A DNA stretch of 32,681 nucleotides from Planctomycetota bacterium (GTDB taxonomy: Bacteria > Planctomycetota > Phycisphaerae > SM23-33), in contig DAOVZK010000002.1 of NCBI GenBank assembly GCA_030635145.1, forward strand, positions 85,119-117,799, given 5' to 3'. The position numbers and the translations under genes are program-made. The notes under the pieces were generated by a model. That model did no database searches and was not told where the DNA came from. It was given only the letters and a program-made list of their open reading frames with translations. Position 1 is the stretch's first letter; the number at the start of each line of letters is the position of its first letter. Positions 16,655-24,090 of the stretch are shown here, piece after piece.

Positions 16655-17647
16655 CTATTTGCCCTCCTGTTCGTCGTCTACCAGTGGGTTTGCCTTGAGC
16701 AGTTCAGCGCAGTCAACATCGTGCTCGGCTTGGCAGGTGTAGCAGAAGTCGACTACTTCTTCCAGCCGAACCGTACCCAGGCAAATGCAACTATCACTCC
16801 CCCCGTAGTAGATAAACAGTTCGCCTTCGCGGAGGATCGCCCCGCAGCAGAAAAGCATGTTCGGAATATCGCCGATGCGTTCGTAGGGTTCGCGCGGTGA
16901 GATCAGCGGAATGCTCGAGCGGGCGATGACTTTTGACGGGTCGTCGTGGTCGAGGATCGCCGCTCCCAGCCGCATCAATCCACCGTGCGAGGTTTCTTTG
17001 AATCCGTAGTAAATCAGTAGCCAGCCTTCATCGATTTCGATCGGCACAGCTGATCCGCCGATTCGAGTGTTGTCCCAGTGCCCCGACCGCGGGATCATGA
17101 CGACTTTTTCGTCGCCCCAGAATGTCAGGTCTTCGGAATAGCTCACCCAGATTGAGCCCGTGCAGGGGCGTTTGAGCAGTGCGTATTTTCCGTTGATTTT
17201 TTTCGGGAACAGGATGCCGTTTTTCACGTCCACCTGCGAAAGATACCCGAGATATTCGACGGTTTCGAAGTCTTTCGTGCAGGCAAGGGCCAGCCGCCAC
17301 CCAGCCTGGCCTTCGGCGAGGTAGGTGATGTAGAATTTTCCGTCCATCGGAGTGATACGCGGATCGCGAACTCCGAAGCCTTCGTAAAGTACCCGGGGGC
17401 CACTTTTTGGGGGCGTCATGAAAGGTTTGGCATCGACGGTAAAGTTGATCCCGTCCCAGCTGGCGGCGCGGTGGATTCGCGTGTAACCCTGCAGGCTTTC
17501 AATGGTTACCAACATCATCACATTGCCGTTCATTCGCACGATACCGGCGTTGTGGACGTCGCTGCAGGGGAAGCTCAAATCCTGAATGTCTATCAACGGG
17601 TTCCCCGCCCAGCGATGGACAATGTCTCTACCTGTTCTAATGCTCAT
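16655..17647 (-). CDS. GH130 family glycoside phosphorylase/hydrolase, upstream paralogue
   Basis: A 330-residue GH130 protein related to its downstream neighbour. FGVRDPRIT places the catalytic Asp at residue 95, and NGILFPKKINGKYALLKRP and YYGGSDSCICLGT match the paralogue. Where the partner reads RIEG (Arg50) this protein reads TIES (Thr48), a change in the region that helps form the sugar/phosphate pocket in GH130 phosphorylases, so the two enzymes may differ in substrate or mechanism. The C-terminal extension (about 300-330) carries extra cysteines. AAAGGTG precedes the ATG. The first codons overlap the stop of a short decayed frame (ATGA), suggesting that another gene once preceded it. 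Function is inferred from the family only. Confidence 0.9.
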   Translation of the reverse strand: MSIRTGRDIVHRWAGNPLIDIQDLSFPCSDVHNAGIVRMNGNVMMLVTIESLQGYTRIHRAASWDGINFTVDAKPFMTPPKSGPRVLYEGFGVRDPRITPMDGKFYITYLAEGQAGWRLALACTKDFETVEYLGYLSQVDVKNGILFPKKINGKYALLKRPCTGSIWVSYSEDLTFWGDEKVVMIPRSGHWDNTRIGGSAVPIEIDEGWLLIYYGFKETSHGGLMRLGAAILDHDDPSKVIARSSIPLISPREPYERIGDIPNMLFCCGAILREGELFIYYGGSDSCICLGTVRLEEVVDFCYTCQAEHDVDCAELLKANPLVDDEQEGK

Positions 17648-17772
17648 CTATTACGTACACCTTTCATGTTGGCCTCGTACAGAGTGCCGGTTTCGGGGAC
17701 GAAGTCGTCTTCCTTGTACAGCTATCGGCCTACAACGAAGAATGGTTTAGTAACAGTGCGGAAAATTTCCAA
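17644..17772 (-). pseudogene. Decayed 3' end of an unidentified gene upstream of the GH130 pair
   Basis: The frame read from 17772 to 17644 gives about 42 protein-like codons, among them TVTKPFFVVGR, a TAG stop, then LYKEDDFVPETG and TLYEANMKGVRNR, ending in a TGA that overlaps the GH130 ATG as ATGA. A stop lies directly upstream of the stretch as well, so no complete gene exists. Composition and the ATGA overlap suggest the C-terminal tail of a former operon member, cut off when the region was rearranged. I do not recognise the family. Chance is a real alternative for so short a stretch. Confidence 0.35.
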
Positions 17773-17832
17773 TTATTCGTGATCAGGCATTTGTTACTAA
17801 GGCGGAATGTACAATATCGACGGCTTTGTTAG

Positions 17833-18717
17833 CTATGCAAGACTTTCGATCTTTGCTTCGCAGATTTTCTCTGTCAAATCAAGCAGCAGTTTTACCCGCT
17901 TAGACAAATACTCCAGATCATCTCGGGTTATTCTGTAATCAGGATCATAACGCGCGCCGATGTAGGCATAATCTAATAACATAAACCGCTCTAACTGCTG
18001 ATCGGTTTCCTTCGGGAAAATATCAGATAAAGCAGAATCATGTCTACTCACCATGTTTCCCAGTAAGACGAGCATATGCTCATTGGGATTGTAGTTGGTG
18101 AAAACAAGTAATATCCCTTTGTAACAAGCTTCTGTTGTTTGATGTAATGAAAATGCCGCCCAATTATTATCGCCTCTTTTGAAAGCATCATGATAACTAT
18201 TACACGCTTGTTGTGCACTCTTATACCACGAGTCAAAATAATCTTGAGCGATTCGTTTTTTTTCTTCGGGTTTTAATTTCCGCTTGCGTGCGAGTTTGAA
18301 ATTTTTTGAATCGTAAAGCAGGCAGCCTTCTTTTTTGACATCTGTATAAAAGTACTGATCTTCGGCTAATTTGATATTAAGCTCTTGAATATCGTGGGCA
18401 ATGATCCGCGCATGGGTGCTAAGACCGGCATTGTCGCATTCTTTGGTGACGCTCTCCCACAATCCGATATTTGTTGCGGTTGTTTTTTCTCTGGTAACGG
18501 CAAGGATGTCATAATCTGAGGCATGCCCGGATTTTCTGTCCGGTTTGAGATCAGCTTGTTCTTTGTAATCCCCTCTGGCGTATGAACCGAACAGAATTAT
18601 CATTTCCGTTTCCGGTACTGTTTTGCGGATGATACTTGCGATGCATTCAAGCTCACCCCGCTTTTGCTTAGTCAACTTTGATATCTTTGATAAATCATCC
18701 TTCATGATGGTGGGCAT
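17833..18717 (-). CDS. Nucleotidyltransferase (MNT) - HEPN fusion protein
   Basis: A 294-residue protein with an N-terminal DNA polymerase beta-like nucleotidyltransferase domain: GSYARGD at 44-50 and the metal-binding pair in SDYDILAV (Asp68, Asp70). The C-terminal part (about 150-290) looks like a HEPN domain of the sacsin type, with FSLHQTTEACYKGIL and LSKRVKLLLDLTEKI. The Rx4-6H motif of RNase HEPN toxins is not seen. MNT and HEPN usually occur as separate antitoxin and toxin genes; here they are joined. The gene is visibly more AT-rich than both neighbours, which suggests recent acquisition. No ribosome site is clear; Met5 is an alternative start. Activity may be nucleotide transfer to a protein or small molecule; this is unknown. 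Confidence 0.82.
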   Translation of the reverse strand: MPTIMKDDLSKISKLTKQKRGELECIASIIRKTVPETEMIILFGSYARGDYKEQADLKPDRKSGHASDYDILAVTREKTTATNIGLWESVTKECDNAGLSTHARIIAHDIQELNIKLAEDQYFYTDVKKEGCLLYDSKNFKLARKRKLKPEEKKRIAQDYFDSWYKSAQQACNSYHDAFKRGDNNWAAFSLHQTTEACYKGILLVFTNYNPNEHMLVLLGNMVSRHDSALSDIFPKETDQQLERFMLLDYAYIGARYDPDYRITRDDLEYLSKRVKLLLDLTEKICEAKIESLA

Positions 18718-18827
18718 TATGTGCGATTATTTACCGAGGGTAAAGAAAAAACCTAGTGATGTTTTTTGCGCTATTCATCGCGGCCGTGCCGCCTATTTGG
18801 CCTACCTCATAGCCCCCACGCAGTGGG

Positions 18828-20414
18828 CTATTTGGCGTAGTCGACGCAGCGGACTTCGCGGATGAGCGTCACGCGGACCTCACCGGGATATTCCATTTCT
18901 TCCTCGACACGCTTGGCGATGTCGTGGGCGATTTTCTGCGTGAGGCGGTCGTCGACGTTTTCCGGGTCGACGATAACGCGAACCTCGCGGCCGGCCTGAA
19001 TGGCGTAGGCGTTTTTGACGCCCTCAAATGCCGTGGCGATGCTCTCGAGTTTTTCCAGCCTTTGCACATAGCGTTCGAGACTTTCGCGGCGTGCTCCGGG
19101 GCGCGAGGCGCTGACGGCGTCGGCGGCCTGAACGAGCGGGGTAAACGGGGTCGTCGCTTCGATATCACCGTGGTGCCCGCCGGCAACTTCGATGACGATA
19201 TCCTTCTCGCCGTAGCGTTTCAGCAGGTCGGCACCGATTTTCGGGTGTCCGCCTTCAACTTCGTGGTCGGCGGCTTTGCCGATGTCGTGCAGCAGCCCGG
19301 CCCGCCGTGCGATTTTTCCGTCGAGTCCGAGCAGGTCGGCCATTACTTGCGAAAGGGCGGAAACTTCCAACGCGTGTTGCAGAACGTTCTGTCCGTAACT
19401 GGTGCGGAATTTCAGTCGCCCGAGCAGCTCGACTAACTTCGGGTGCAGCCCCTGGACGTTGGCTTCGAGCATGGCGTCTTTACCGGCCTGCTGGATGTCT
19501 TTCAGGATGTCCTTTTGGACGACGGCGACGACTTCTTCGATTCGTGTGGGGTGGATTCGGCCGTCCTGAATGAGTTTTTCGAGCGAGCGTCGTGCTATTT
19601 CGCGGCGGATGGGGTCGAAGGCACTGCAGACAATCACGCCCGGTGTGTCGTCGACGATTACGTCTACGCCGGTTGCTTTTTCAAACGCGCGAATGTTTCT
19701 GCCCTCGCGGCCGATGATGCGGCCTTTCATGTCGTCGGATGGAATGTCGACGGCTGAGACGGTGTGGTCGCAGGTCTGATCCGATGCGTATCGCTGGATG
19801 GCCTGCAAAATAATCTCTCGCGATTCGCGTTCGGCGTTTTCGCGGGCCTCTTCCAGCTTGCGATCGACTAAACGGGCAGCGTCACCGGCGATGTTCTGTT
19901 CGACCTGTTCGAGCACGATTCTCTTGGCCTCTTCCTGCGAGAGGTTGGCCACCTTCATCAGCTGCGATTTCTGCTGGGCGATAAGATCGTTGAGGTGGCG
20001 ATCCTTGTTGACGATGGATTTTTCCTTCTCGGTAAGGGCACGCTCGCCGGTGTTGAGCATCCGCTCCTTGGTGCTGAGAGTTTCCATCTTCTGGTCGATG
20101 ATGTCTTCGCGTTTGGCGAGGCGTTTTTCCTCGCTACGGAGGTCTTTTCTGGTGGATGCGGTTTCGAGGTCGAATTTTTCGCGCTGCTGGATGAATTCGC
20201 TTTTGGCGGCGGCTTCGGCCTGGGCGCGAATTTTTTGGGCTTCGGCTTCGGCAGCCGTTTTCAGTGCCTTCAGCTCGGCTTCGACCGTAGCCCTGTGGGC
20301 CTTGGCCGAAAGGCTCTTAGCAATGAGAACACCAAATCCGCCAACAACAAGGCAGACTACAGCGGTAATTGTTGTCATGACCCCACCATCGATGGCAAGT
20401 ATGTCAAAATTCAT
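18828..20414 (-). CDS. rny: Ribonuclease Y
   Basis: A 528-residue membrane-anchored endoribonuclease that starts mRNA decay. An N-terminal membrane helix (about 13-32, [20 protein letters not shown]) is followed by a long charged coiled coil (about 38-200), a KH RNA-binding domain with [10 protein letters not shown] at 231-240, and an HD domain with LLHDIGK (His376, Asp377) and AGGHHGD. The start is set at 20414 because AAAGGAT lies upstream and the membrane helix then falls at its usual place; the frame extends 33 codons further without support. A TATAAT lies 47 bases upstream. A hairpin, TAGCCC...GGGCTA (18810-18830), overlaps the stop codon but has no T-run. Length is typical (about 510-530). 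Confidence 0.96.
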   Translation of the reverse strand: MNFDILAIDGGVMTTITAVVCLVVGGFGVLIAKSLSAKAHRATVEAELKALKTAAEAEAQKIRAQAEAAAKSEFIQQREKFDLETASTRKDLRSEEKRLAKREDIIDQKMETLSTKERMLNTGERALTEKEKSIVNKDRHLNDLIAQQKSQLMKVANLSQEEAKRIVLEQVEQNIAGDAARLVDRKLEEARENAERESREIILQAIQRYASDQTCDHTVSAVDIPSDDMKGRIIGREGRNIRAFEKATGVDVIVDDTPGVIVCSAFDPIRREIARRSLEKLIQDGRIHPTRIEEVVAVVQKDILKDIQQAGKDAMLEANVQGLHPKLVELLGRLKFRTSYGQNVLQHALEVSALSQVMADLLGLDGKIARRAGLLHDIGKAADHEVEGGHPKIGADLLKRYGEKDIVIEVAGGHHGDIEATTPFTPLVQAADAVSASRPGARRESLERYVQRLEKLESIATAFEGVKNAYAIQAGREVRVIVDPENVDDRLTQKIAHDIAKRVEEEMEYPGEVRVTLIREVRCVDYAK

Positions 20415-20460
20415 AACGTGTATCCTTTCATAAAACGATAACATACCGAGGGATAACACG

Positions 20461-20466
20461 ATTATA
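20461..20466 (-). promoter_or_regulatory. Predicted -10 box of rny
   Basis: A perfect TATAAT on the minus strand lies 47 bases before the rny ATG; the expected start near 20453 gives a leader of about 39 bases. The -35 is weak (TTGCTC, 15 bases upstream of the -10). Confidence 0.45.
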
Positions 20467-20701
20467 GACGGGCAAGGTTCAGAGCAAACCCCAGTCAGAT
20501 TCAGATCAGACATTTAAAGGCCTGTAACGGCAGCACTACAGCGTTTTAGGGACTCCGTACACTGCGAGCCTTAAATTTGCCCCATTTACAAAGCAGAATT
20601 CTCAAATTTCTGCCGAAAAAGAGCATTAAAATGTCTAACCGCACCAATTTTGAAGGACTTTTCAGTCAATCCAAAATTTCCAAATTGGTTTCTCGAATCT
20701 A

Positions 20702-20882
20702 TTGACCCTGGGGTCACGCCAGGCTGGGCGAATTTTCGGCCGCGTGGCGATGATCGGCGTTCGACGTAACGATGTCCATTTTTCAATAATTTCCCGTAAG
20801 GGCGACATCTGCTACGTACGATATGCCCTTTTAAAGGGGATATACGAACGCCGCTTGCTCGACGGCCCGTCAATCGTATTTG
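20702..20882. other. Unassigned region rich in nested inverted repeats; possible structured RNA
   Basis: CGGCGTTCG (20755-20763) pairs exactly with CGAACGCCG (20845-20853). Between these arms lie two smaller foldbacks: GATGTC facing GACATC, with an inner CCCGTAAGGG; and ATATGCCCTT facing AAGGGGATAT. The result would be a three-way junction. CCTGG/CCAGG lies just upstream, and the self-complementary GACGGCCCGTC just downstream. I recognise no known RNA family and cannot tell the strand. The region is in a 767-bp gap between the diverging rny and mscS genes; the remaining parts of the gap show only AT-rich sequence. A 61-codon frame overlaps it but lacks an ATG start and does not look like a gene. 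Confidence 0.4.
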
Positions 20883-21181
20883 CCTAACGCTATTTTTTAC
20901 AAACTGTTAGGGCATTCGGCCGTCATCAAACATCTAAAGTTTCTAATGAACTCAAATTGCGATACCACAATGTATCTCAACTAACCTGAATATTATGAAT
21001 TTTCCGCCCAACAGTCAACTACATATGTAGCGGAACATCAAAAAAAACGTTACGCTTTGGAGTGGCGGGGAATCTTTCGGAAGATACCCGCAAAACCTTT
21101 ACATTGTGAGTGCAGAAGTATATGCTCTGCGGATACATGGGTGTTTGTTGCTCTTGAGAACAAGTAAGGAAAGTTGAAAAA

Positions 21182-22291
21182 ATGACAATCTTAGCGAATT
21201 TTTTGCAGAACGCATGGAATTGGGCGGAAGATGTAAGTTTTTTAGATAACGCTGCCCTCAACTGGTTCGCCATGTTGGGCTGTATTCTTGTGAGTATGTT
21301 TGCAGGAAAGATTGTATCATTTGTGTTGCTGAACCACGCCGCCAGAGTAACCCGCAGCAGAAAGCATAAGATACTTGGAATGTTCCTCCGCAGTATGGCC
21401 AAGCCGGCATCGCTGCTGATATTTTCCATCGGTTTGTACATCGGTGGGCTGATGATCGCCATAGAGGAGGAGATACAAACTTTCTACGATAATGTTTGCG
21501 AAACCATCGGAGTTATCGCGGTTTTGTGGTTCATTTTCAAGCTCGTGGACATCGTTGAAATTCTCCTGAAAAAAGTTACAGGCAAAACCGAAACTACTCT
21601 CGATGATCAGCTTGTACCGTTGATCCGCAAGGCCTTGCGGGTGTTCGTGATTGTCGTTGGATTGTTGTATATCGCGACGAATATTTTCGGCCAGGATATC
21701 GGGGCGTTGCTGGCAGGGCTGGGGCTTGGCGGATTGGCGTTTGCGTTGGCGGCGAAGGATACGATTGCGAACATGTTCGGTTCGTTGACGATTTTTATCG
21801 ACAAGCCCTTCAAATTGGGCGATCGAGTCAAACTCAAGGGTGTCGACGGTGTCGTCGAGGAAGTCGGGTTTCGTTCGACGCGTTTGCGGCAGCTCAATGG
21901 GCATCTGACGGTTATCCCCAACGGTGTTATCACGAACGAAACGATAGAAAATGTTTCGCGTCGGCCGTACCTTAAAAGGGTGCTCGATGTGACGGTAACA
22001 TACGACACCACGCCCGAAATGATCAGGCGAGGCGTGGAGATTCTCCATGAAATGCTCGATGCCAGGGCTGACAGCTTTCATCCCGACCAGCCATACCGTG
22101 TGTTTTTCACCGAATTCAATGCCGACAGCCTATCCATAAGCGTCATGTACTGGTATGCACCCCCTGATTGGTGGGAGTATTTGGCGTTCAACCACGATTT
22201 CAATATGGAACTCCTCAAAAGATTCAATGACGAAGGTATTGAGTTTGCCTTCCCGACTCAGACGCTGTACCTCAAGGAAGAGGACAAGTAA
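21182..22291 (+). CDS. Small-conductance mechanosensitive channel, MscS family
   Basis: A 369-residue inner-membrane channel that opens under membrane tension to release solutes. Hydrophobic helices lie at about 24-50, 70-93, 104-126 and 146-166. The pore helix follows in the family motif DIGALLAGLGLGGLAFALAA (about 170-190), then DTIANMFGSLTIFIDKPFKLGD and the beta domain with GVDGVVEEVGFRSTRLR and NGHLTVIPNGVI. The C-terminal alpha/beta domain ends in FPTQTLYL, a typical MscS ending. The N-terminus has extra helices compared with E. coli MscS. AGGAAA precedes the ATG. It is upstream of the V-ATPase operon but separated by 217 bases and a promoter, so probably independent. A CAAGT/ACTTG hairpin overlaps the stop codon. 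Confidence 0.9.
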   Translation: MTILANFLQNAWNWAEDVSFLDNAALNWFAMLGCILVSMFAGKIVSFVLLNHAARVTRSRKHKILGMFLRSMAKPASLLIFSIGLYIGGLMIAIEEEIQTFYDNVCETIGVIAVLWFIFKLVDIVEILLKKVTGKTETTLDDQLVPLIRKALRVFVIVVGLLYIATNIFGQDIGALLAGLGLGGLAFALAAKDTIANMFGSLTIFIDKPFKLGDRVKLKGVDGVVEEVGFRSTRLRQLNGHLTVIPNGVITNETIENVSRRPYLKRVLDVTVTYDTTPEMIRRGVEILHEMLDARADSFHPDQPYRVFFTEFNADSLSISVMYWYAPPDWWEYLAFNHDFNMELLKRFNDEGIEFAFPTQTLYLKEEDK

Positions 22292-22456
22292 AAAACTTGA
22301 TTCGGCAATTTGAGTTCCGAGTTATAAGATGCGTATTGTTTTTTCTTATGACATAGATAAAAAAGTGGAATGCAGATGCGATTTTCAGTAGCATTATCGC
22401 TTTCACTCTTGTTTTTAAGGTTTTTTTATCGAGCGGATTCCGGATAGCTTCCTTCG

Positions 22457-22485
22457 TTGTCACCGGAAATCTTAGATTCTATATA
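22457..22485 (+). promoter_or_regulatory. Predicted promoter of the V-ATPase operon
   Basis: TTGTCA (22457-22462; five of six) and TATATA (22480-22485; four of six) are 17 bases apart and lie just before the first gene. ATTCCGG upstream and CCGGAAAT downstream of the -35 form an inverted repeat that could be an operator. The leader would be about 17 bases and contains GGAG. The rest of 22292-22456 shows no gene. Confidence 0.5.
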
Positions 22486-22508
22486 AAGCCGGCTTTAGGA
22501 GTTTACCC

Positions 22509-23144
22509 ATGGTAGATACAATTGAAAGCTTTGTTGCCAAGTTGCAGCAGCAGGGTGTTGACAGCGGGCAGGAGGCTGCACAGAAGTTGCAGGACGCCGC
22601 CAAGCAAAAGGCCGACCAGATAATCGCCTCCGCCGAATCCAAAGCAAAGGATATCATCGCCGACGCCGAAAAGCAGGGCGCAAGCATTCTCTCGCGTTCG
22701 CAGACCGAGCTGAACTTAGCTGCCCGCGACACCGTCGGCAAGCTTCGCGACGAGCTTGCCGCTTCGCTGAACGCACTTTTAACCAAGGCCTCTGCCGTTA
22801 CGCTTAGCGACCCCGAAGTTCTGGGTACGATTCTTCACGACATCGTCGTCATGTACGCCGAGGCTGACATCAAAGGCACTGATCTGGTCAAGATTAATGT
22901 CTCCCCCGAGATTCGCCAGAAGCTCATCGACTGGGCCATCAAAGAGCTAGGCCGTGATGTTGTCGACCGCAAAAAATCGCACATCGAACTCAAGGGCAAG
23001 CTCCGAAGCCCCGGATTTGAATATAAGGTGCATAACGGCACTATCGAAGTTACGCCCGATTCGGTCGTGGCGACGCTGAGCGACATTGTTACACCAACGC
23101 TGCGGGATATTCTCGCGGGCGTTACGGCAAAATCGCAGGAGTAA
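22509..23144 (+). CDS. atpE: V-type ATP synthase subunit E
   Basis: A 211-residue peripheral stalk subunit. The N-terminal half is a long alanine- and lysine-rich helix (about 20-95, for example QKLQDAAKQKADQIIASAES) and the C-terminal half is a mixed alpha/beta domain ending near IVTPTLRDILAG, as in the E/NtpE family. GGAG precedes the ATG. It is the first gene of the operon; the DUF2764 gene follows after six bases. Length is normal. Confidence 0.88.
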   Translation: MVDTIESFVAKLQQQGVDSGQEAAQKLQDAAKQKADQIIASAESKAKDIIADAEKQGASILSRSQTELNLAARDTVGKLRDELAASLNALLTKASAVTLSDPEVLGTILHDIVVMYAEADIKGTDLVKINVSPEIRQKLIDWAIKELGRDVVDRKKSHIELKGKLRSPGFEYKVHNGTIEVTPDSVVATLSDIVTPTLRDILAGVTAKSQE

Positions 23145-23150
23145 TCAGAC

Positions 23151-23864
23151 TTGCCCGAGCAATACTACTATCTCCTGTCGGGGCTGCCGGAAATTGGCGA
23201 ACTGGGCGATGCCCCGCCAATTACCCCCGCCGACCTGCTTGCGTTTCTTGACGGAAGCGAAAAACCGCTCCGCGTTGTCGAGGCGATTTTCCTCAGCGAT
23301 GATCTGCTGCAACGTGATGCGTTTTTGTCCGGTGAGGTAGAAACCCCCGAAACCGTAGTTTTGACCGGCGAACAGGTAAAAGACGAATCACCATTACCGC
23401 AAGAATTACAGCTGCAAACCGACTCGCCCCGAAAAATCGCATCCGATGCAACCTGGGAAGCGTATTTCCGCTACGCCGCCGCTGTCGGAAAAGAATCTTG
23501 CTCCCTGCTGAGCCAATGGGTTGGGTTTGAGGTTACGCTGCGAAATGAAATCGCGTTGACTCGTGCTCAATCGCTTGGTTTGGACGGCGAAGAATACGTA
23601 GTCGCTCGGTCTTTGCAAGACGAAGACGAGCATCAAACATACTCGGCGTTGGTTGGAGAGTGGTCGGCGGCGATGGGTAAAAGTCCGTTGGCTGCACAGC
23701 GAGTGCTGGACACGGCCCGATGGAAATGGCTGCAGCAAAACGACGCGTACTTCAGTTTCAAGATTGACGAGCTTGTCGTTTACGCCGCTCGCTTGATGCT
23801 GACGTGGCGGTGGTATCGGCTGGGCCAGGCCGCCGAAAAATTGAAACGCGTAGAGGTGAACTAA
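23151..23864 (+). CDS. DUF2764 family protein of the V-ATPase operon
   Basis: A 237-residue soluble protein beginning with the family-like YYYLLSGLPEIGELGDAP. The C-terminal part is helical and rich in aromatic residues (RWKWLQQNDAYFSFKIDELVVYAARLMLTWRWYRL region). DUF2764 genes occur in V-ATPase operons of Chlamydiae, Bacteroidota, spirochaetes and planctomycetes between subunits E and A, the place of this gene. The product may replace subunit C as the stalk foot; that is inference from position. The start is a TTG with AGGAG nine bases upstream, overlapping the end of atpE. A foldback repeat follows the stop codon. Confidence 0.85.
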   Translation: MPEQYYYLLSGLPEIGELGDAPPITPADLLAFLDGSEKPLRVVEAIFLSDDLLQRDAFLSGEVETPETVVLTGEQVKDESPLPQELQLQTDSPRKIASDATWEAYFRYAAAVGKESCSLLSQWVGFEVTLRNEIALTRAQSLGLDGEEYVVARSLQDEDEHQTYSALVGEWSAAMGKSPLAAQRVLDTARWKWLQQNDAYFSFKIDELVVYAARLMLTWRWYRLGQAAEKLKRVEVN

Positions 23865-23873
23865 ATTAGTAAA

Positions 23874-24034
23874 ATCGAAATGCGAATAGCGAAATACTAA
23901 ACAAATACGAAATTAGAAATACCAAAATCTACAACGATTTCGGTTGGCAAGTTGACGTTTATATCTTTGTTTTGAAGATTGGAATTTTAGGATTCGATAT
24001 TGTTTAGAGTTTAGGATTTAGTGCTTCGTGTTTT
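23874..24034. repeat. AT-rich foldback repeat, copy 2, inside the V-ATPase operon
   Basis: The left arm (CGAATAGCGAAATACTAAAC, ACAAATACGAAATTAGAAAT) and the right arm (TTTTAGGATTCGATATTGTT, TTAGGATTTAGTGCTTCGTG) are complementary and match copy 1 at 8218-8370. It separates the DUF2764 gene from atpA by over 220 bases, whereas the other operon gaps are 0-60 bases. A small perfect hairpin CCGGG/CCCGG (24059-24072) follows. In RNA the repeat would form a long stem. Confidence 0.75.
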
Positions 24035-24090
24035 ATTGCTAAGGTTTTAATGTTACGTCCGGGACACCCCGGTTTATCGAGGACAATACA

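Noticed and set aside
17833-18717. Classic MNT-HEPN toxin-antitoxin module
   Set aside because: There is only one gene, and the HEPN part lacks the Rx4-6H catalytic motif of the toxin.
20702-20887. 61-codon plus-strand frame in the rny-mscS gap
   Set aside because: It begins at a TTG with no ribosome site, and the inverted-repeat structure explains the sequence better.
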